A DNA stretch of 64,000 nt from assembly GCA_013396635.1 (NCBI GenBank), contig WBMW01005156.1, forward strand, positions 77,165-141,164. The letters are read 5' to 3'. Position 1 is the stretch's first letter, and every line of letters begins with the position of its first letter. Shown in pieces: positions 47,901 through 61,140 of this stretch. Under the pieces are notes generated by a model. That model was not told where the DNA came from, did no database searches, and saw nothing but the letters and a program-made list of their open reading frames with translations. Origin of the DNA: Penelope pileata. Its lineage: Eukaryota > Chordata > Aves > Galliformes > Cracidae. Both the position numbers and the translations under genes were made by a program.

Positions 47901-50900
47901 ACAGCACACTGGCAAAGCCATTACAAAAGGTGGGGCAGTAGGTCCTGTCTGAGCAGCTATTCCACTTGCTGTATGTTGGGCATTCTAACCAGCAGATTCA
48001 GGACATTATTCATAAATGTTTCTGAATAAGGCACTTCTTAAGCAGCTTCCAACTTCGAGAAAGTGTAGTTATAGGCAAGAAACAATATATAGCAACAGTT
48101 AAATTAGTTCACTAAGAAACAGCTTAAGTACAAAGTCATGAAAATGTATTCTGTTTTAGGTTTATGCCACGTAATTTTTTCCCGGCTTTATTCCATGCGG
48201 ATGGATTATATGTTCTGTAAAACATTTCCCTAAGCCGTTTAGGCTTTAAAACAAATCAAGTCATAAAACTGCTGGTCAGCAACTTCCTTTACAGTTTGCT
48301 TCAAATACATTTGAAGCACAAACTGTGTTTGGAAAAAAGGAAAAGCTGCTGGAAAGTTGTTTGCTTATGTCCACATCCATACGTTGTTGCCATGTTAAAA
48401 CAATCTAGAATTTCTAACATCTTCCAAACAGCACGGACTAATCTTTCTCCTTTTCTTTCTCAACGACGGAAATACTAACCCTCCTCACCAGCCAGACAGT
48501 GCCATTAAGGGATGTATTGGAGAACTGAGTGACCCAGAAATGGGCACCAGTGACCTTTCTTCAAGACATGGCAAATATTTCTTTCCTTTGCTCTGCAAGT
48601 ACAGAGGTGCTGCCAGACCCCTACGATTCCCCACTATGTGGAACAGGACAGCTCAGAGCCGTGTTAAAGCTCCAGAGGTTTGGTGTCACAGATTTTTCCT
48701 GGCTTTGCACAATCTTTGCCTTCTGATGCACCTGTAAAGAGCTGTTGGAGTTGAACACACAAAGCTGGCTTTATGTGACACCTGTTGGAACACCCAGTTT
48801 TACAGCACCAGCCAGGGAAATTGTTTCTGACTGTTGTACCTGCTCTGCGTCCAGCGCGTCATTTACATCCAGGACAAGACTATGCTACCTGAATTTTGCA
48901 AGCATTTAAAGCACAGGTGCCATTTCATGTTTGTTCAGCTCACTGTCAAATTTTACTTATTTATATTTATACTTTCAGAAATGGGTGCTTTATGATTCTC
49001 ATCACCTTTAACAAGAAATGGATCCCAGCACACAGGAGTACACTGCACACCTGTGGTATGAATACATAAGTATGTATATACAGTACACGCCATGTATGGA
49101 CATGCACATGCCAGTATGGATAAGTTTATTCTATCCCTCGCTATCTAATCACCATCCACAAGTGTAACCATAAACACGGTATGCACTGCATGTTTATCAG
49201 AACACAAACCCTGTTGTAACTGCTAAATATTGAGAAATAATTTACCATCATCTCTAAAGATACCAGTTATAGTTTCTACTTTCAACTGGAGAAGAAGGAA
49301 CCTTTTAGACCAGTAGAACCTACCGTCGTGTGATGAAGCATAGGCAGCTTCAGATAAGAGCTAATGTCTTTTTCCTTCCACTTTTTCTACCTTGCCCACA
49401 GATCTTGACAGGAATCCCTAGACAAGTGCCAGCTCAGGCTGCCTACTTAGCTGCTGTGACGTTTAATTTCAGCCCTTGTGACAAATACTTGGAACTAAGT
49501 GATGTTTATTGTTATAAAGATGCATCACTTCACATTTAAGCAACTGGTGGTTGTAGCAGACAGAGGGCTACCTCCTGCTGAACCGAATGGACTGTGCATG
49601 TCCACATCACTGTTAGATCACTGTTAGAACCTCTAAGTGCAGATTCTGCTGCTAATGCAAAGGTACTAAGATCTAAATTTTAAGAGTACGTAAATTCTAC
49701 TTATTCCAATGAGATGGTGTTCACGTTACAATGAAATTATAATACTCTTCCATCTATCTGGCCTTTAATTAAAGATTCTGTTTTCCAGTCTTAGAAGCAG
49801 TGTGTTTGCTCAAATAGCCCTGCGGAGTCAGATCTTATTTTTTTTAATGTTTCTAAACCTCAGCTGAGAAATATATATGGTACCAGTACTATAAGAATTT
49901 TTATAAAATCCAAACACTACAAATTGAACAGAAGGCTGCTAGCGGACTCTTCTTTCAGTGTCTAACTTTGTATTTTACTTTTTTTTTGAAAAAGCAAAAT
50001 AAAAACAACAAAAACAACCAACCAACAAAACTGGCTGCATTAGAGTCTCAGCATGTTTATTCTCTTCAAGACTTCAAAAGTTCAAATCAAATCCTTCTGC
50101 TGCATGCCTGTACATGCTTATTATTGGGGATATTTTAATAGGCTCTCTTGCATTCTTTTCTCTTGATCTAATATACATTTTCCCAAGGTAAAGATGCATT
50201 CTTTCCATCATGCTAAAAAATCATTTAGCCCACAGTATTAGATGGGTGAAGCAACATTAAGGGATTTTTATTGCTGTAATGTTTTCATGCAGCTCATATC
50301 CTCCTTCACACATTTGAATGAGTCTGCAACTTGAATCAACTATGAATATCACTGAATAAACTATATATATAATAACTTATATGTATAGATATATAATCTC
50401 TGTGTATTTGAGAAAGAGCCCAGTTTTTCTACTTACTTTAAACAGCAGATGAAAGACTGGTGAGGTGCGGTTCTGTTCACTGCCCTAGTTTTGTCACACT
50501 TCGTGCAGGACCATCTAGAATCGCTTCCAACTACACTTTGATGGCAAACAGTCTGGATGCATGTGAATTGTCAAGTCTAGCAGGAGTTCCATGCTAGAAA
50601 TAGTAAAGAAACTACATTATTCTTATCAGTTTTATTATCAGAAAACACTCCTTTAAAATAAGGTATATTAAGATACAATTTTAACAGGGCTAAAAATGGC
50701 AAAGAGGACAAAGCCAGGGGTAATCAGCCACTTTCAAAGGGATATTATTTTTTACTTTTCTCCTAGGCCTCATAATATATGACCTACTCCATAAATAAGT
50801 GATAGTATATCTTCAAAGCTCCCCGACACATTTTTCTTCCCTCATCAAGATAAAGCCTGTTAATGCAGACAATTAAGTTACTGAATTAACTGATATTAAT

Positions 50901-52694
50901 TCAGTACACTGACATTCAGGATAATCCTCCTTGAGGATCATCAGCTGTCCTCCATTCTCAACGATGTAGGATCATCTTATCATAGTTGCAAGCACATTAT
51001 GATTTATCCAAAATTGTCTTGAACTGATGTAATCCGACATCTTCATAGCCTACCAAATATGGGTGCTCTAATGTCAGGTGTTGGACAGATGAACAGCAAA
51101 GAAGATCAGTAACCTTATCAGTGGCTGCTAAGTTGCAAAGAGTTCTGAGCTTCACTATCCAGAAGATATAAATACTTGCAACCTTATAATGCTAATGAGA
51201 AATAAAAGCACTGGGACAATACTGAGCAAAAAAAGTAGCTAGGTTAGAAGTGCTAACATGAACCAAAATTGTATAGCTTGCACTCATCTGACAGGAATTC
51301 AATAAAAATCTGCCATATATCTAAAGAGGAGACACTTCTCCAAGATAATGCAAAGTATTTAAGATCTCTGAAGATTTCTAGTTAAGTTATTCTTTACCCT
51401 CTCAATAAAGGAAAATATGCAGAATAATATTATCAGAAATTTACTGTAGCTAGTTTGAGACCTTCAGGAAAATCTAGTACTAACATCTACATCCACTAAA
51501 AATTTATGAAAGGATCCAGTTAATGAATTTTTGTTTACATAGAATGAGGTAAAACAAACAAACAAAAAAATGCTGTTTTGTTCTCTAATTCATGCACGTG
51601 TTTTCCAAACAATTGTTTCACTTGTTTACCAGTTACATTAATATAAACTGTAACAATGTGAGCATCAGAATGAAGCCACTGTACATGTAGGATGCACACT
51701 GGATTTAAACTGAACTGAATACTTAACTTCTGTGCCTTATTTGTGTTTGTAAGAGACATACATACATCACCAAGCAGCAACTTTGTAATTACAATTCAGT
51801 GCTGTTTATTTAAGAAAAAATTGTTGCCTTTTAAGATAATCCATATTACTATGAGGAGTCATTGAATTGCATCATTCTTGTCTAGAACCTATCTGCATTT
51901 TAAGTTTGCAGCTGCCAGGCACTTCTGCTAGAGGAATGTGCGCTCCATATAATAACAAAATATGCAAAATATTTAGACACAATATGACAAAAGTCACAAA
52001 ATACAATTCCTACAATATGTTTCAAGAGTGTTCCAACTAAGTGTAAGTATTTAATTAACAGATACTGTACCAGCAAGTAGTGCTTATGAGTACGTATATT
52101 CTGTATTTATTGTAGTAATATTACGTATCACCAAGGGAAATTACACGGTGATGAACACCTGTTTTACACAGGGAGCCACTAAGATCTGCGTTAATCTGTC
52201 CCAAGTTTCTTCTTAGAAAAAAATCTGTTTGAAGAGACAATACCTTAACCCCTTTTAGTAAGCTGCATTTCCAGAGAGCTTCTTTACATATTTGCAGCAC
52301 AGAAGTTGCCTGGAAGATACACCCATGGAAAGAAGCCAAAGAACTCACAGAACCAGAGAACCTTGCTGATTTTCAGAGTTTATCTCACTAGCAGTCTAGC
52401 AGTAAATAAGTTTGGAAGTGAATCATCTTGAAATCAGGAAAGTTTCTCATTTATTTATTGTGGGTGTTTTTTTTGTTTTCTGGTGTTGTTTTTTTTTTTG
52501 ATGTTTTTTATTTTTATTTTTTAAATTCTTGTTTTCTCTTTGTGGAAAAGCATGTTGAAATGAAGCCCCACAAGCACATAAAGCTAGATAAAATTCTCTT
52601 ATTTTTTATTAATGAAAGGTTAGCATATTTTCTGCTTTAAATGACTATTTGCTCTTTTCTTCCCCTTCTGGTTTTCAAGCAATACCGGCTGAAA
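47901..52694. other. AT-rich DNA with a protein-like patch
   Basis: No confirmed gene. Between about 48296 and 48900 composition rises in GC. Several short frames occur, including a 65-codon one at 48529-48726 followed in the same frame by further codons after a single TGA. An acceptor-like tract (TTTTTCTACCTTGCCCACAG, ending 49401) precedes a 46-codon frame ending at 49539. No family is recognised with confidence. The rest is featureless. Confidence 0.4.
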
Positions 52695-52769
52695 AGATAA
52701 AAAAATAAAATAAAATAAAATAAAATAAAATAAAATAAAATAAAATAAAATAAAATAAAATAAAATAAA
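52695..52769 (+). repeat. (AAAAT)n microsatellite
   Basis: About 15 uninterrupted TAAAA pentamers, ending in TAAAT. The minus-strand Phe/Ile/Leu-rich frame over it is an artefact of the repeat. Confidence 0.97.
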
Positions 52770-55700
52770 TATGATCATTGTAAAACTGGGTCGACATCAT
52801 TGCCACCTGTAGGCTAATAGTGCATAATATAACTGGAATACCTGAAAACTGCAGTAGTAGCAGAATCATTGTAGAGACAATGACCAATGATCTTTTACTG
52901 CAGCCGCTTAATTTTTAATAACTTTTCATAAAAAGAGATGCACTTTTTGAGATTTAATCTACGCAGTATACCTATAAAAGTTACTGCAGCTTTGAGAAAA
53001 AATTGTGAAATACAAAATAGCAAATAGTTGCTATGCAAAGAATTTAAAGACCAGTCAGAGCAAGCTAGGGCACAACCAATCATTTTCTCTGCTATGATAC
53101 AGATGCAATTATTCATACACTATCCAAAAGGCAGCATTCCTCCCCCCTCCCCAGTAGCTGCTCTGCTGCTAGTGAGGCGACAGGTTTTGTTGTAAATCCC
53201 CACATCAAGCAATCTAGCAGCACATGCTGCATTTATGCTCCATAAATTAATAACCGAGAAAATATACTTCTTTGACTAGCCACTGTGGCAAACTACTTTC
53301 CTGTATTATTCCAGTATATAAAAAAAGATAATTTAGAGCAGTTTCAAATTGTTTGCAGTGTCCGTCTCTCCCCCCACAGCCCAGCTCTAATTTCTCTTCC
53401 TGTTCGCTGGTTTATAAAATTGCAATAATGACTATATAAAGTGTTTTCTTCCAGATGTCAACATACAGAAATTGCACTACATTTTATCTTTTCAAGTTAT
53501 TCTTCCTCTTACATGGATACTTAGAAATTGCCTTCTTGGTTGCCTGAAATTTATCAGCTGATGAATCATGCACGTACACATTTTCAGTAATTTCTTTAAT
53601 TTGTTAGTTCTTACACTGAGTACAAAAAGAGAAAGAAACCACTTCTGAAGTATGGCAGTTTTCCAGAATCACATGCCTAAAACAAATTCATGTAACATCA
53701 AGGAGCCAGGGTATTTCGCTAAGTGGAAATCAGCACACTGCCCATCAACTACATTGCCCTTCTCACAGATACACGGTAGCCAACGGGCATTGAAGACGCA
53801 AGCCTGGCCCTCAGCTCCTGTCATCATCAATAGGGTTATTGCCAGTGTTCATTTATTACAACCATGTGTGTATATGGTGTAGTTTCTTCATGTTGCAATT
53901 CCCCAAATGACTGTAATCTACATACAAAACTGAAATGGAAGTTGAGGGGGAAAACAAAGTTAGCCTACTGCATCTCATAACTGGTGCACAGTGGCCTTTA
54001 AAAAAATGCAATAATATTTTAAAATGATCTAGCTGATTAAAATTGATTTTTGTAGATTTTGTTTTTTAATTTTTATAATGAGGAAGAGTGAATCAGATTA
54101 AAGTTTTTTTCAACTACTTTAAAATAGGTAGATATTTCATTTAAATCATGTTTTCTTAGTGTGTACAGAGTATTCAAGACAGTAGTAACAGTATATTACT
54201 ACTTATAATATCATCAAATATGAGGTCAACAAAGACTGAAGAGAAGGAACAAGAGGAGGTGATAAAGACTGCCTGTAGCTATGGAAATTAAAGAGAAAAA
54301 GAGAAGCGGATAAAGAAACAAAGGTGAATGAATATTGCATTCTCATGTATTTGCAACAATCATATATACGAAAAAAAGAACAAATACAAACAGTTGTGCT
54401 TGCTATTTAGAATGGAGACACAGATCTGGAAAATAATTGGTAGAAACTTAGTACAGCTAAGACATAAATATTCATTACCATTTTATTTTTGTTTGAACTA
54501 AAGCCCTCTTAAGACATCTGTCAAATTAGTGAAATCATTTTGAAGCTTGATTAAATCATAATTCTACCTTTGCACAGATATAATAAGGATAAACAATTAG
54601 AGTTTTGCTGTTTTTAACCAGTTTTGATATTTGCTGGTGCAGACATTACATTAATAATAGGAGGGCTCACAGTATTATCCTGAAGGTAAAAGAAGAAAAT
54701 TAGTCTGATATATTTTCTTGGCTTCTACTATCTACATATAGTTCGAAAAGCGTTCACACTAACTGTGCCTGGTTGATGAATAGACCAATAGTCATATTAA
54801 CATTAACATGCATGAAATTTGTAAAATAATGACCAAGACTGTCCAGGTACATAATACTTTTATATAAAACACATCACTTAAGGAAAGAACAGTAATGCCT
54901 TGAAAGACCAGTAATGCCTTTTAGTGAAGGCAAATGAGTGGTTATGATGAAAATAAAGAGCCCTAATTTGTTCTTGTCATCTTAGTTTGTTCATGTTCCT
55001 GAAACTAAAGCAAGGATTTCCACAGACTATCTAAAAATTCAATCCTTGCAGAAGTAGCCAAGTAATACACTGCACTCCCAGCACACGTATCAGATGACAC
55101 AAAACACATGCTTTTTGTTTCACAAAGGGACTACATGAATTAGAATTCTGCCTTCATCTTTCCCCCTATAACATTTAGGGTTTTAGCTGTGTTTCTGTTC
55201 CCTAAGCCCTGAAAGATACTTCTGATTCCTTTCTTGATAGAAGCTGCATAACTGCATCTCCTAAATGAGAGTGATCTCTGTAGGAACAGCAGCTGGAGTT
55301 AAGGCACTTTTTCGATAGCAGTAATGCCTCCTACATATTGAAACAGTAATACAAAATATTAATCACTGTTAACATACAAGCTTGCAGGCTCATAATTTTT
55401 CCCAGCAATACTACATGCTGTGAGCAGGTGCTTATCCTGCTGAGAAGAGGTTAAGTGGATGCTGCTGATTCCTGAGGCAGGTAGATTGCTACCTCTGTCA
55501 CATGGAAGGGGGTAGAAGCTCCCCAGGGAGCAACAGGATTTGGGGATTAAAACAACTGCTCCTTCCCCAGAAGCTGAGGGACCGGCTGGCCTGGGGAAAG
55601 TTTTCAGATGCATTTTGTTGATAATCTGTAACAGTGATAATCTCCAGGAAGAGATTTAACACTACAAACTTTGCTGGTTTTTCTTTAAAATCTGCTCACA

Positions 55701-57081
55701 CAGGCTATTAGGTAATAGTCATTGGAAAAATAAGTACAACTCACTAGAAATCAATTGCCAAAATATGTTCAGAAGAGGAACAACTCTAGATCTTTGAGAT
55801 TCAAATTTAAACAGATGTATACATTTTCAGCTGCTCTGTATTTGAAAAAATGCTAGACTTGCAAATGCTTTTACTGATAAAACTTCTTATAGTGTAGTGT
55901 AGAGTTCTAATGATATGTAACAACAGCGTGGAAAGTAAAGGATAGACGAGTGGAAACAGAAATGGGGGGCAGGTTCGTCTCTATTAGAGTTAGCAGGTAT
56001 GACTCCATGGGGTTAGGCACAAATTCTGGCCTTTTCTTTGTTGGCTTGCTGGCAAAGGCTGAGAACTGTAGAGGAGATGGCATACTGTCCTTCCAAGGAT
56101 GCTCATTACTGAAAGGCAGCTGAAGCACTGTACTGCAGCGTGAGTTAACTAGAGTAGGGCTAGCTTGAGTACACCTATGTGTGCCACAATAGCATACTAA
56201 CTGTAGGGAGATATACCTGTAGCTGCAAACCTATCAGGAAAAGTGGGAAAGAATACAATGACGTGCAAGTCAAGACATCCACTAAAATCCCAAAAAAGAC
56301 AAATGTAATATATGCATCATACTTTATCAAGTATTGTATCTTTGGCACCATTCAATAATAGATACAAGAAATACGCAAAAAATGAAAGTAGTCTTCTTAA
56401 AATGGCATATAGTTATAGACATTTATGCTCCCAATAAAGGTATTTATAATGATTACATACAAATATATATATATATAGTCGGAAAGGTCAGAGTACATAT
56501 GAGAAGAAAAAGGAATTATAAATGGGCCAACTCAAGAAAGGGTCAAGAAATATGAAGTAAAAAACATGCATACATGAAATAATTGTCCTACATTTAAATA
56601 CTTCAACGGTATAAATAAGAATAATGTGTAAGCAAACAATGGAAAACTAATTATGACAGAATTGACTTTTGTTTTATTTTGAACTATTGAAGCCCTCACC
56701 CCTGCTTAGTTTCTTCCAAACTTTGTGTAGTGTTACTGTTTTGCCATTTACCTGTTTTGCATAAACAGTATACAAGGAAGCTCTGTAAAATAAATCCTCA
56801 ATAGCTCCTGGCCTTGAACAGCTTATTCGCCTAATTGTGCATCCCTTGTGGATTTTTCATAATACTTTACAGATCTAATTTAAATACTTTTACAGATTCA
56901 TCAAATACATTCTCTGAGGCACATTTATTCAGCTTACTTTAAAAACTTCTAATGAATTCTCTCAATATGTAATTCTATATTCAGCATCATGATTTGAATT
57001 AAACATTATTGAACAAGGTGTTCATTATTGGATGTGAATTATAATTAGACCAATAGTAACCTTTTCTATGATAAAAGGAGG
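52770..57081. other. AT-rich gene-free DNA
   Basis: No gene seen. A slightly GC-richer patch at 53130-53420 with pyrimidine tracts and TATA-like words has no associated frame. Short frames (76 codons plus at 53652; 84 codons minus at 55359) are unrecognised. (TA)n occurs at 56464-56477. Confidence 0.55.
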
Positions 57082-57342
57082 GAAACTGAAGGAGGGAAGG
57101 TTTAGATTGGACATCGGGGGAAGTTCTTTACCAAGAGAGTGGTGAGCTGCTGGAACAGGCTGCCCAGAGAGGTTGTGGGTGCCCCGACCCTGGAGGTGTT
57201 CAAGACCAGGTTGGATGGGATCCTGAGTAACCTGATCTAGTACCAGATCTGGAGGTTGGCAGCCCTGCATCTGTGGAAGAGGGGTTGGAATCTGATGATC
57301 CTTGGGGTCGCTTCCAACCCAGGCCATTCTATGATTCTATGA
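57082..57342 (+). mobile_element. CR1 LINE 3' fragment
   Basis: A heavily 5'-truncated CR1. The first half corresponds to the last ORF2 codons: nucleotides for RLDI, then the block CTGGAACAGGCTGCCCAGAG and GTTGTGGGTGCCCCGACCCTGGAGG. The 3' UTR follows (GGTTGGAATCTGATGATCC, GTCGCTTCCAACCCAGG), ending in CATTCTATGATTCTATGAT. The coding part has lost its frame. Its 3' end differs from both the 16-kb and the 18-kb copies, so a third subfamily is likely. Confidence 0.95.
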
Positions 57343-57714
57343 TAACAGTTTTATTCCCTTTTCTTGGGAGCTTTATTTTCTATCTGTGTAAAGAGCTTCC
57401 ATCTGAAAACCTGCCTTGAATGTGAGACAGAAATTAAGCTTTATCAGTCCCCGCTGTACAGAGGATGGAACTATTAGATCTTTCCTTGAATGGATAAACA
57501 TATCCTCCCGCTATTGTGCCACCAATCAGTAATACAAAGGCGGCTAACTTGCTACATGCAATATAATACATACTAATGCTATGATGGGACCTAGATTTTC
57601 TAGGTAGCGCATATTAATTTTGAGAATGATTGCTCTACTGATGCATTTGTCATCAGCTCTGAATAGAGAAATCAGACTCTGAAAGGATTATGAAGCACAT
57701 CCTCTTGGAATCCA
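57343..57714. other. Short unassigned gap between CR1 copies
   Basis: Nothing recognised in about 370 bp of AT-rich DNA. Confidence 0.55.
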
Positions 57715-58885
57715 TTTAAACACCTGAGGGACAGGAAGATAATCAGGAACAGTCAACATATATTTAACCAAAGGCACAAGATGCACAACCAGCCTGACTG
57801 AAATGATTGGTTATACTGATTATGGGAGAGCTGCACGAGTAATATGCCTTGACTTCAGTATGTTTTTTAATACTGTGGCTAAAGCATTCTCATTTTGTAA
57901 CTGAGGAAATATGAACTGGAGGAAAAGGCTGTAAGGTGCATCAAAAAATGGCTGGGGTGCTGCGCTTCCCAAGGACTTGGCAGCAAGCAAAGAATAAGGC
58001 ACCACTGCAGCTGATGCTGAGGCACTATCATCTGATACCCTTGTAAGTGACCTGGATGATGAACCAAAATGCACCTTGAGCAAATTTCCCAAGAGTAACA
58101 AAGTAGGGAAAGTGGTTGACATCTAACAGAACTCTGACTCACACTGAACGTTCTTAAGATATGAGCTAAGAGAAACTTCATGGAATTCTGCAAGTGAGAA
58201 TTTCTGCACCTAGAGTGAAATAGCCTCATGTGTCTGCTCAGGCTGTGAAGTGAGAGACTGAATAGCAGCAGTAGCAGTCATGGAGGAAAAAATAAAAAAA
58301 TAAAAAAATCGGAGGAGCTCAGTTAATGCGAAATTGAATACAAGCCAAAAATTTCTGTGAGTAAAGCAAGCCACATAGCAAATCACATTAGAAAGAAAAT
58401 AGCCAGCAGATTGAGCAAAATTATTAACCTTCTCTGTTCAAATCCTATGGCAAATTTTGAACCCCACGGCTCAAAAGGGATGTAGAGGAGGTGGAGGAGT
58501 GAGGGACATAGGGCACATGACTTCCAAAGGGAGGAAACAGTCAGGTGAAATGGCAACATAAAAGTTTTCTACAAGCACTTCAAGGACACATACACGATGA
58601 AGCTAAACTCTTCATGATAGAAATAGATGAAATAAGGGGCAGTAGTCACAGCTGCTTGGGACAGGAGATTCAGAAAGGAAATTAGGATATCTTTCTTCTT
58701 CAATGCTTTACAAGGAGGACATAGAGCTGTGGGTTATGCAATCTCCACACTTAGAGATTTTATAGGCTTGATTAGATAAAAGCATAGCTGGTCTGGCGTA
58801 CTGCTGACAATAGTCCTAGTCCCAGTAGAAGGTTGGAAAGAATGCCCTGCATTCTGACATCCCTTACAACCAACATTTCTAAGAT
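57715..58885 (+). mobile_element. Ancient decayed CR1 LINE
   Basis: A much older CR1 copy, recognisable only by conceptual translation across frames. VICLDFSMFFNTVAKAF (about 57842-57892) corresponds to the RT block with LDFSKAFDTV. Next, KKWLG (57940s) matches the NWL region. VSDLDDEPKCTLSKF (about 58046-58090) matches the DLDEG..CTLSKFADD block, with the catalytic aspartates lost. Farther on, a KFC..E.FLHL remnant (58180-58212) matches MRFNKAKCRVLHLG, and an AGAAAGAAAATAGCCAGCAG segment (58390s) matches the SVASR region. Blocks appear in the right order and spacing. Many stops and frameshifts make it a relic. Confidence 0.75.
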
Positions 58886-60739
58886 GTTTTGTAACAATGC
58901 CAATAATAATAAAAAATAAAAATAAAACCCATTGACAAACTCCCCCTCAAAAATTTCAATTCCACAAATATATGATGCAACAATACAAATGTATTACACA
59001 AGGCTTTCATCCTTTTGAACTGATCAATAACTCAAATACTATCAAAAGTATGTTATAGACCATAACCCACAGCATAACTCTGCATGTGTAAACCTTCAGA
59101 CACATGAATGTATGCGTGCTCTCCATGTACAATAGTATAAAAATATGAGACATCTTATTCAGCACTCATCCTAGATGCATCTCATTTGTACTACAGAACA
59201 AAAACGGAATAAAAGATACCGGAAGTACAGCTAAGAAACAGAAAAAACAATAAGTTACTTTTAAAATTGCACTCAATCTTATTCATGCTGACACCCAACT
59301 TAATAAATCATGGTGCATCTGCTATCTCATTGAGGCAAGGAAAGATATCTTTTAAATGTGAGACTCACAAGAATCTACAGAAAATCTCTTGTATAATTTA
59401 CTGTACTGCTACTTTTTTATTTTATTTTATTTCTCTTCAGTTATTCAAATACTCCAAATACTAAAATCTGGTGCATTGAAGTTACACACCCTTAAGAACT
59501 ACCAATTGTTGCCACGCCTGGTGCTGCTGCATTACACAGAAACTTACCCATCTGACTAATATCTAGATGGTAGACATGTCAATTTGATTCCAGAGAAATA
59601 AAACCATAATCATTCATGATCTATTTTAAGCTTTAAAAAACGGCTGACAATCGCTCCAAGAGCACCCATCCCAAACAAACCAAATCAAAACACAACAGAA
59701 ACAGCATATCCTTCACATTGTAAATATCATGGTAGTAAGAAAAAGTTACTCTCTGCACTTTTTAGATCCAAGAGCAATCACATTACATATCAAAACTTGA
59801 TTTTTAAAATCAACTTATTGCAAGAGATGCACTTTATCTTTTTAAATGAACTGAGCACTCAAAAAGAAGTAGACTGGGAGCTGTAGAGAATAATATCCTG
59901 TTCAGCCTCCAAACAGGAACAGCACAGACAATGCTAACATTCAATTATTATGGTGATGAGAGGCATGGCTGTTACTTGCAAAAAGAAAATTTATTGCAGT
60001 GCTCTATGGCTGTACTGTAGTCACATTTTGAAGGCCAAACTTTTAGAAGCATGATGACTGGCTTGTACAACTTGTCCTGTGATATAAAGCCTAGGTCTGG
60101 TACAGCACAGCTCCATAGCCCTGGCTCAGCTATACTGCAAGAAATGTTGTTGTAGTGAGAGAAAAATAAAAGAAAAACGGAAAAAATGTAGCAGCTCTGG
60201 GATCCAGGAAGAAAGTTACAAACAAAAAAGTACAATGCTGTAAGTAAAGAAGGAGAGAATAGGATGTTGGTAACCTAGCAGGACAGAAAACCAGGCCCAT
60301 TCCAAAGAAGCTGAGAGCCTGTCTCTTCCCCACCTGACAGATAACTGCCTGCCAGCAGGCACTCACACAGAGCTGGGAACTTCTACTGCTTAGCCAAGCA
60401 GTCCACTAGCTCTACCTATTGTTATGGATTAGCCCAATAAATGACTGATTTATACTATTGAGTCATGTATGTTCTGATCATGAGGTCTATAATAAAGTCA
60501 TCCAGTAAAGATGGGTCACAAAGTCTTTTTTTTTGTTACCATAAAAATGACATTTTTAAAAGCTTTTGGGTGCCTAGAGATATGTAAGTACTGGATACTG
60601 AAAGTGATTATGCAAGTCAGATCATTTTGAACACATCATTAAAAAGTGATCTAGCTCTCCCTAGGTACACAGTATTTCTGAAACCTCTGCCTTTTGTTCC
60701 TTGATTTATCACAGATTTTTAAAAGGTGCCATAAGCTGA
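58886..60739. other. AT-rich gene-free DNA
   Basis: No gene seen. An AAAAATAAAAATAAAA run lies near 58909-58926. The minus-strand donor-like TGG|GTAAGTTTC at 59548 with an acceptor-like word 15 nt away is taken as coincidence. Minus-strand frames at 59972-60366 are unrecognised. Confidence 0.55.
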
Positions 60740-61140
60740 AGAGTTGGGACTCTTCAGCCTGGAGAAGAGAAGGCTGCGGGGGGACCTGATAGCAGCCTTC
60801 CAGTACCTGAAGGGGGCCTACAGGAAAGCTGGGGAGGGGCTTTTTACAAGGATAGATAATGACAGAACAAGGGGTAATGGTTATAAACTGGAAGAGGGTA
60901 GATTTAGACTGGATATAAGGAAGAAATTCTTCACTGTGAGGGTGGTGAGACACTGGAACAGGTTGCCCAGGGAAGTCGTTGATGCTCCCTCCCTGGAAGT
61001 ATTCAAAGCCAGGCTGGATGGGGCTTTGGGCAACCTGGTCTAGTGGGAGGTGTCCTTGCCCATGGCAGGGGGGTTGGAACAAGATGATCTCTAAGGTCCC
61101 TTCCAACCTGAACCATTTTATGATTCTATGATTCTATGAT
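60740..61140 (+). mobile_element. CR1 LINE 3' fragment
   Basis: A 5'-truncated CR1 starting in the C-terminal part of ORF2 and running through the 3' UTR (GGTTGGAACAAGATGATCTC, AAGGTCCCTTCCAACCTGA). It ends in a clean octamer array, TTTATGATTCTATGATTCTATGAT. Confidence 0.96.
60744..61043 (+). pseudogene. CR1 ORF2 C-terminal fragment
   Basis: A 99-codon open frame ending at the native CR1 ORF2 stop. It begins with GLFSLEKRRLRGDLIAAFQY and ends with HWNRLPREVVDAPSLEVFKA and a short tail. This is the conserved C-terminal segment downstream of the RT fingers and palm, the same region as at the ends of the 16-kb and 18-kb ORFs. No catalytic motif lies in the fragment. It is undamaged over its length, so the insertion is not very old. 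Confidence 0.93.

Noticed and set aside
52675..52887. 70-codon minus-strand frame rich in Phe, Ile, Leu and Tyr
   Set aside because: Produced by translating the (AAAAT)n microsatellite.
59549..59563. 15-nt minus-strand segment with TGG|GTAAGTTTC donor
   Set aside because: The acceptor tract is weak and the size implausible. Taken as coincidence.
60651..61106. 151-codon minus-strand frame
   Set aside because: It lies antisense to the CR1 fragment and its content (PGQPVPVSHHP and similar) is the reverse reading of the CR1 C-terminus.
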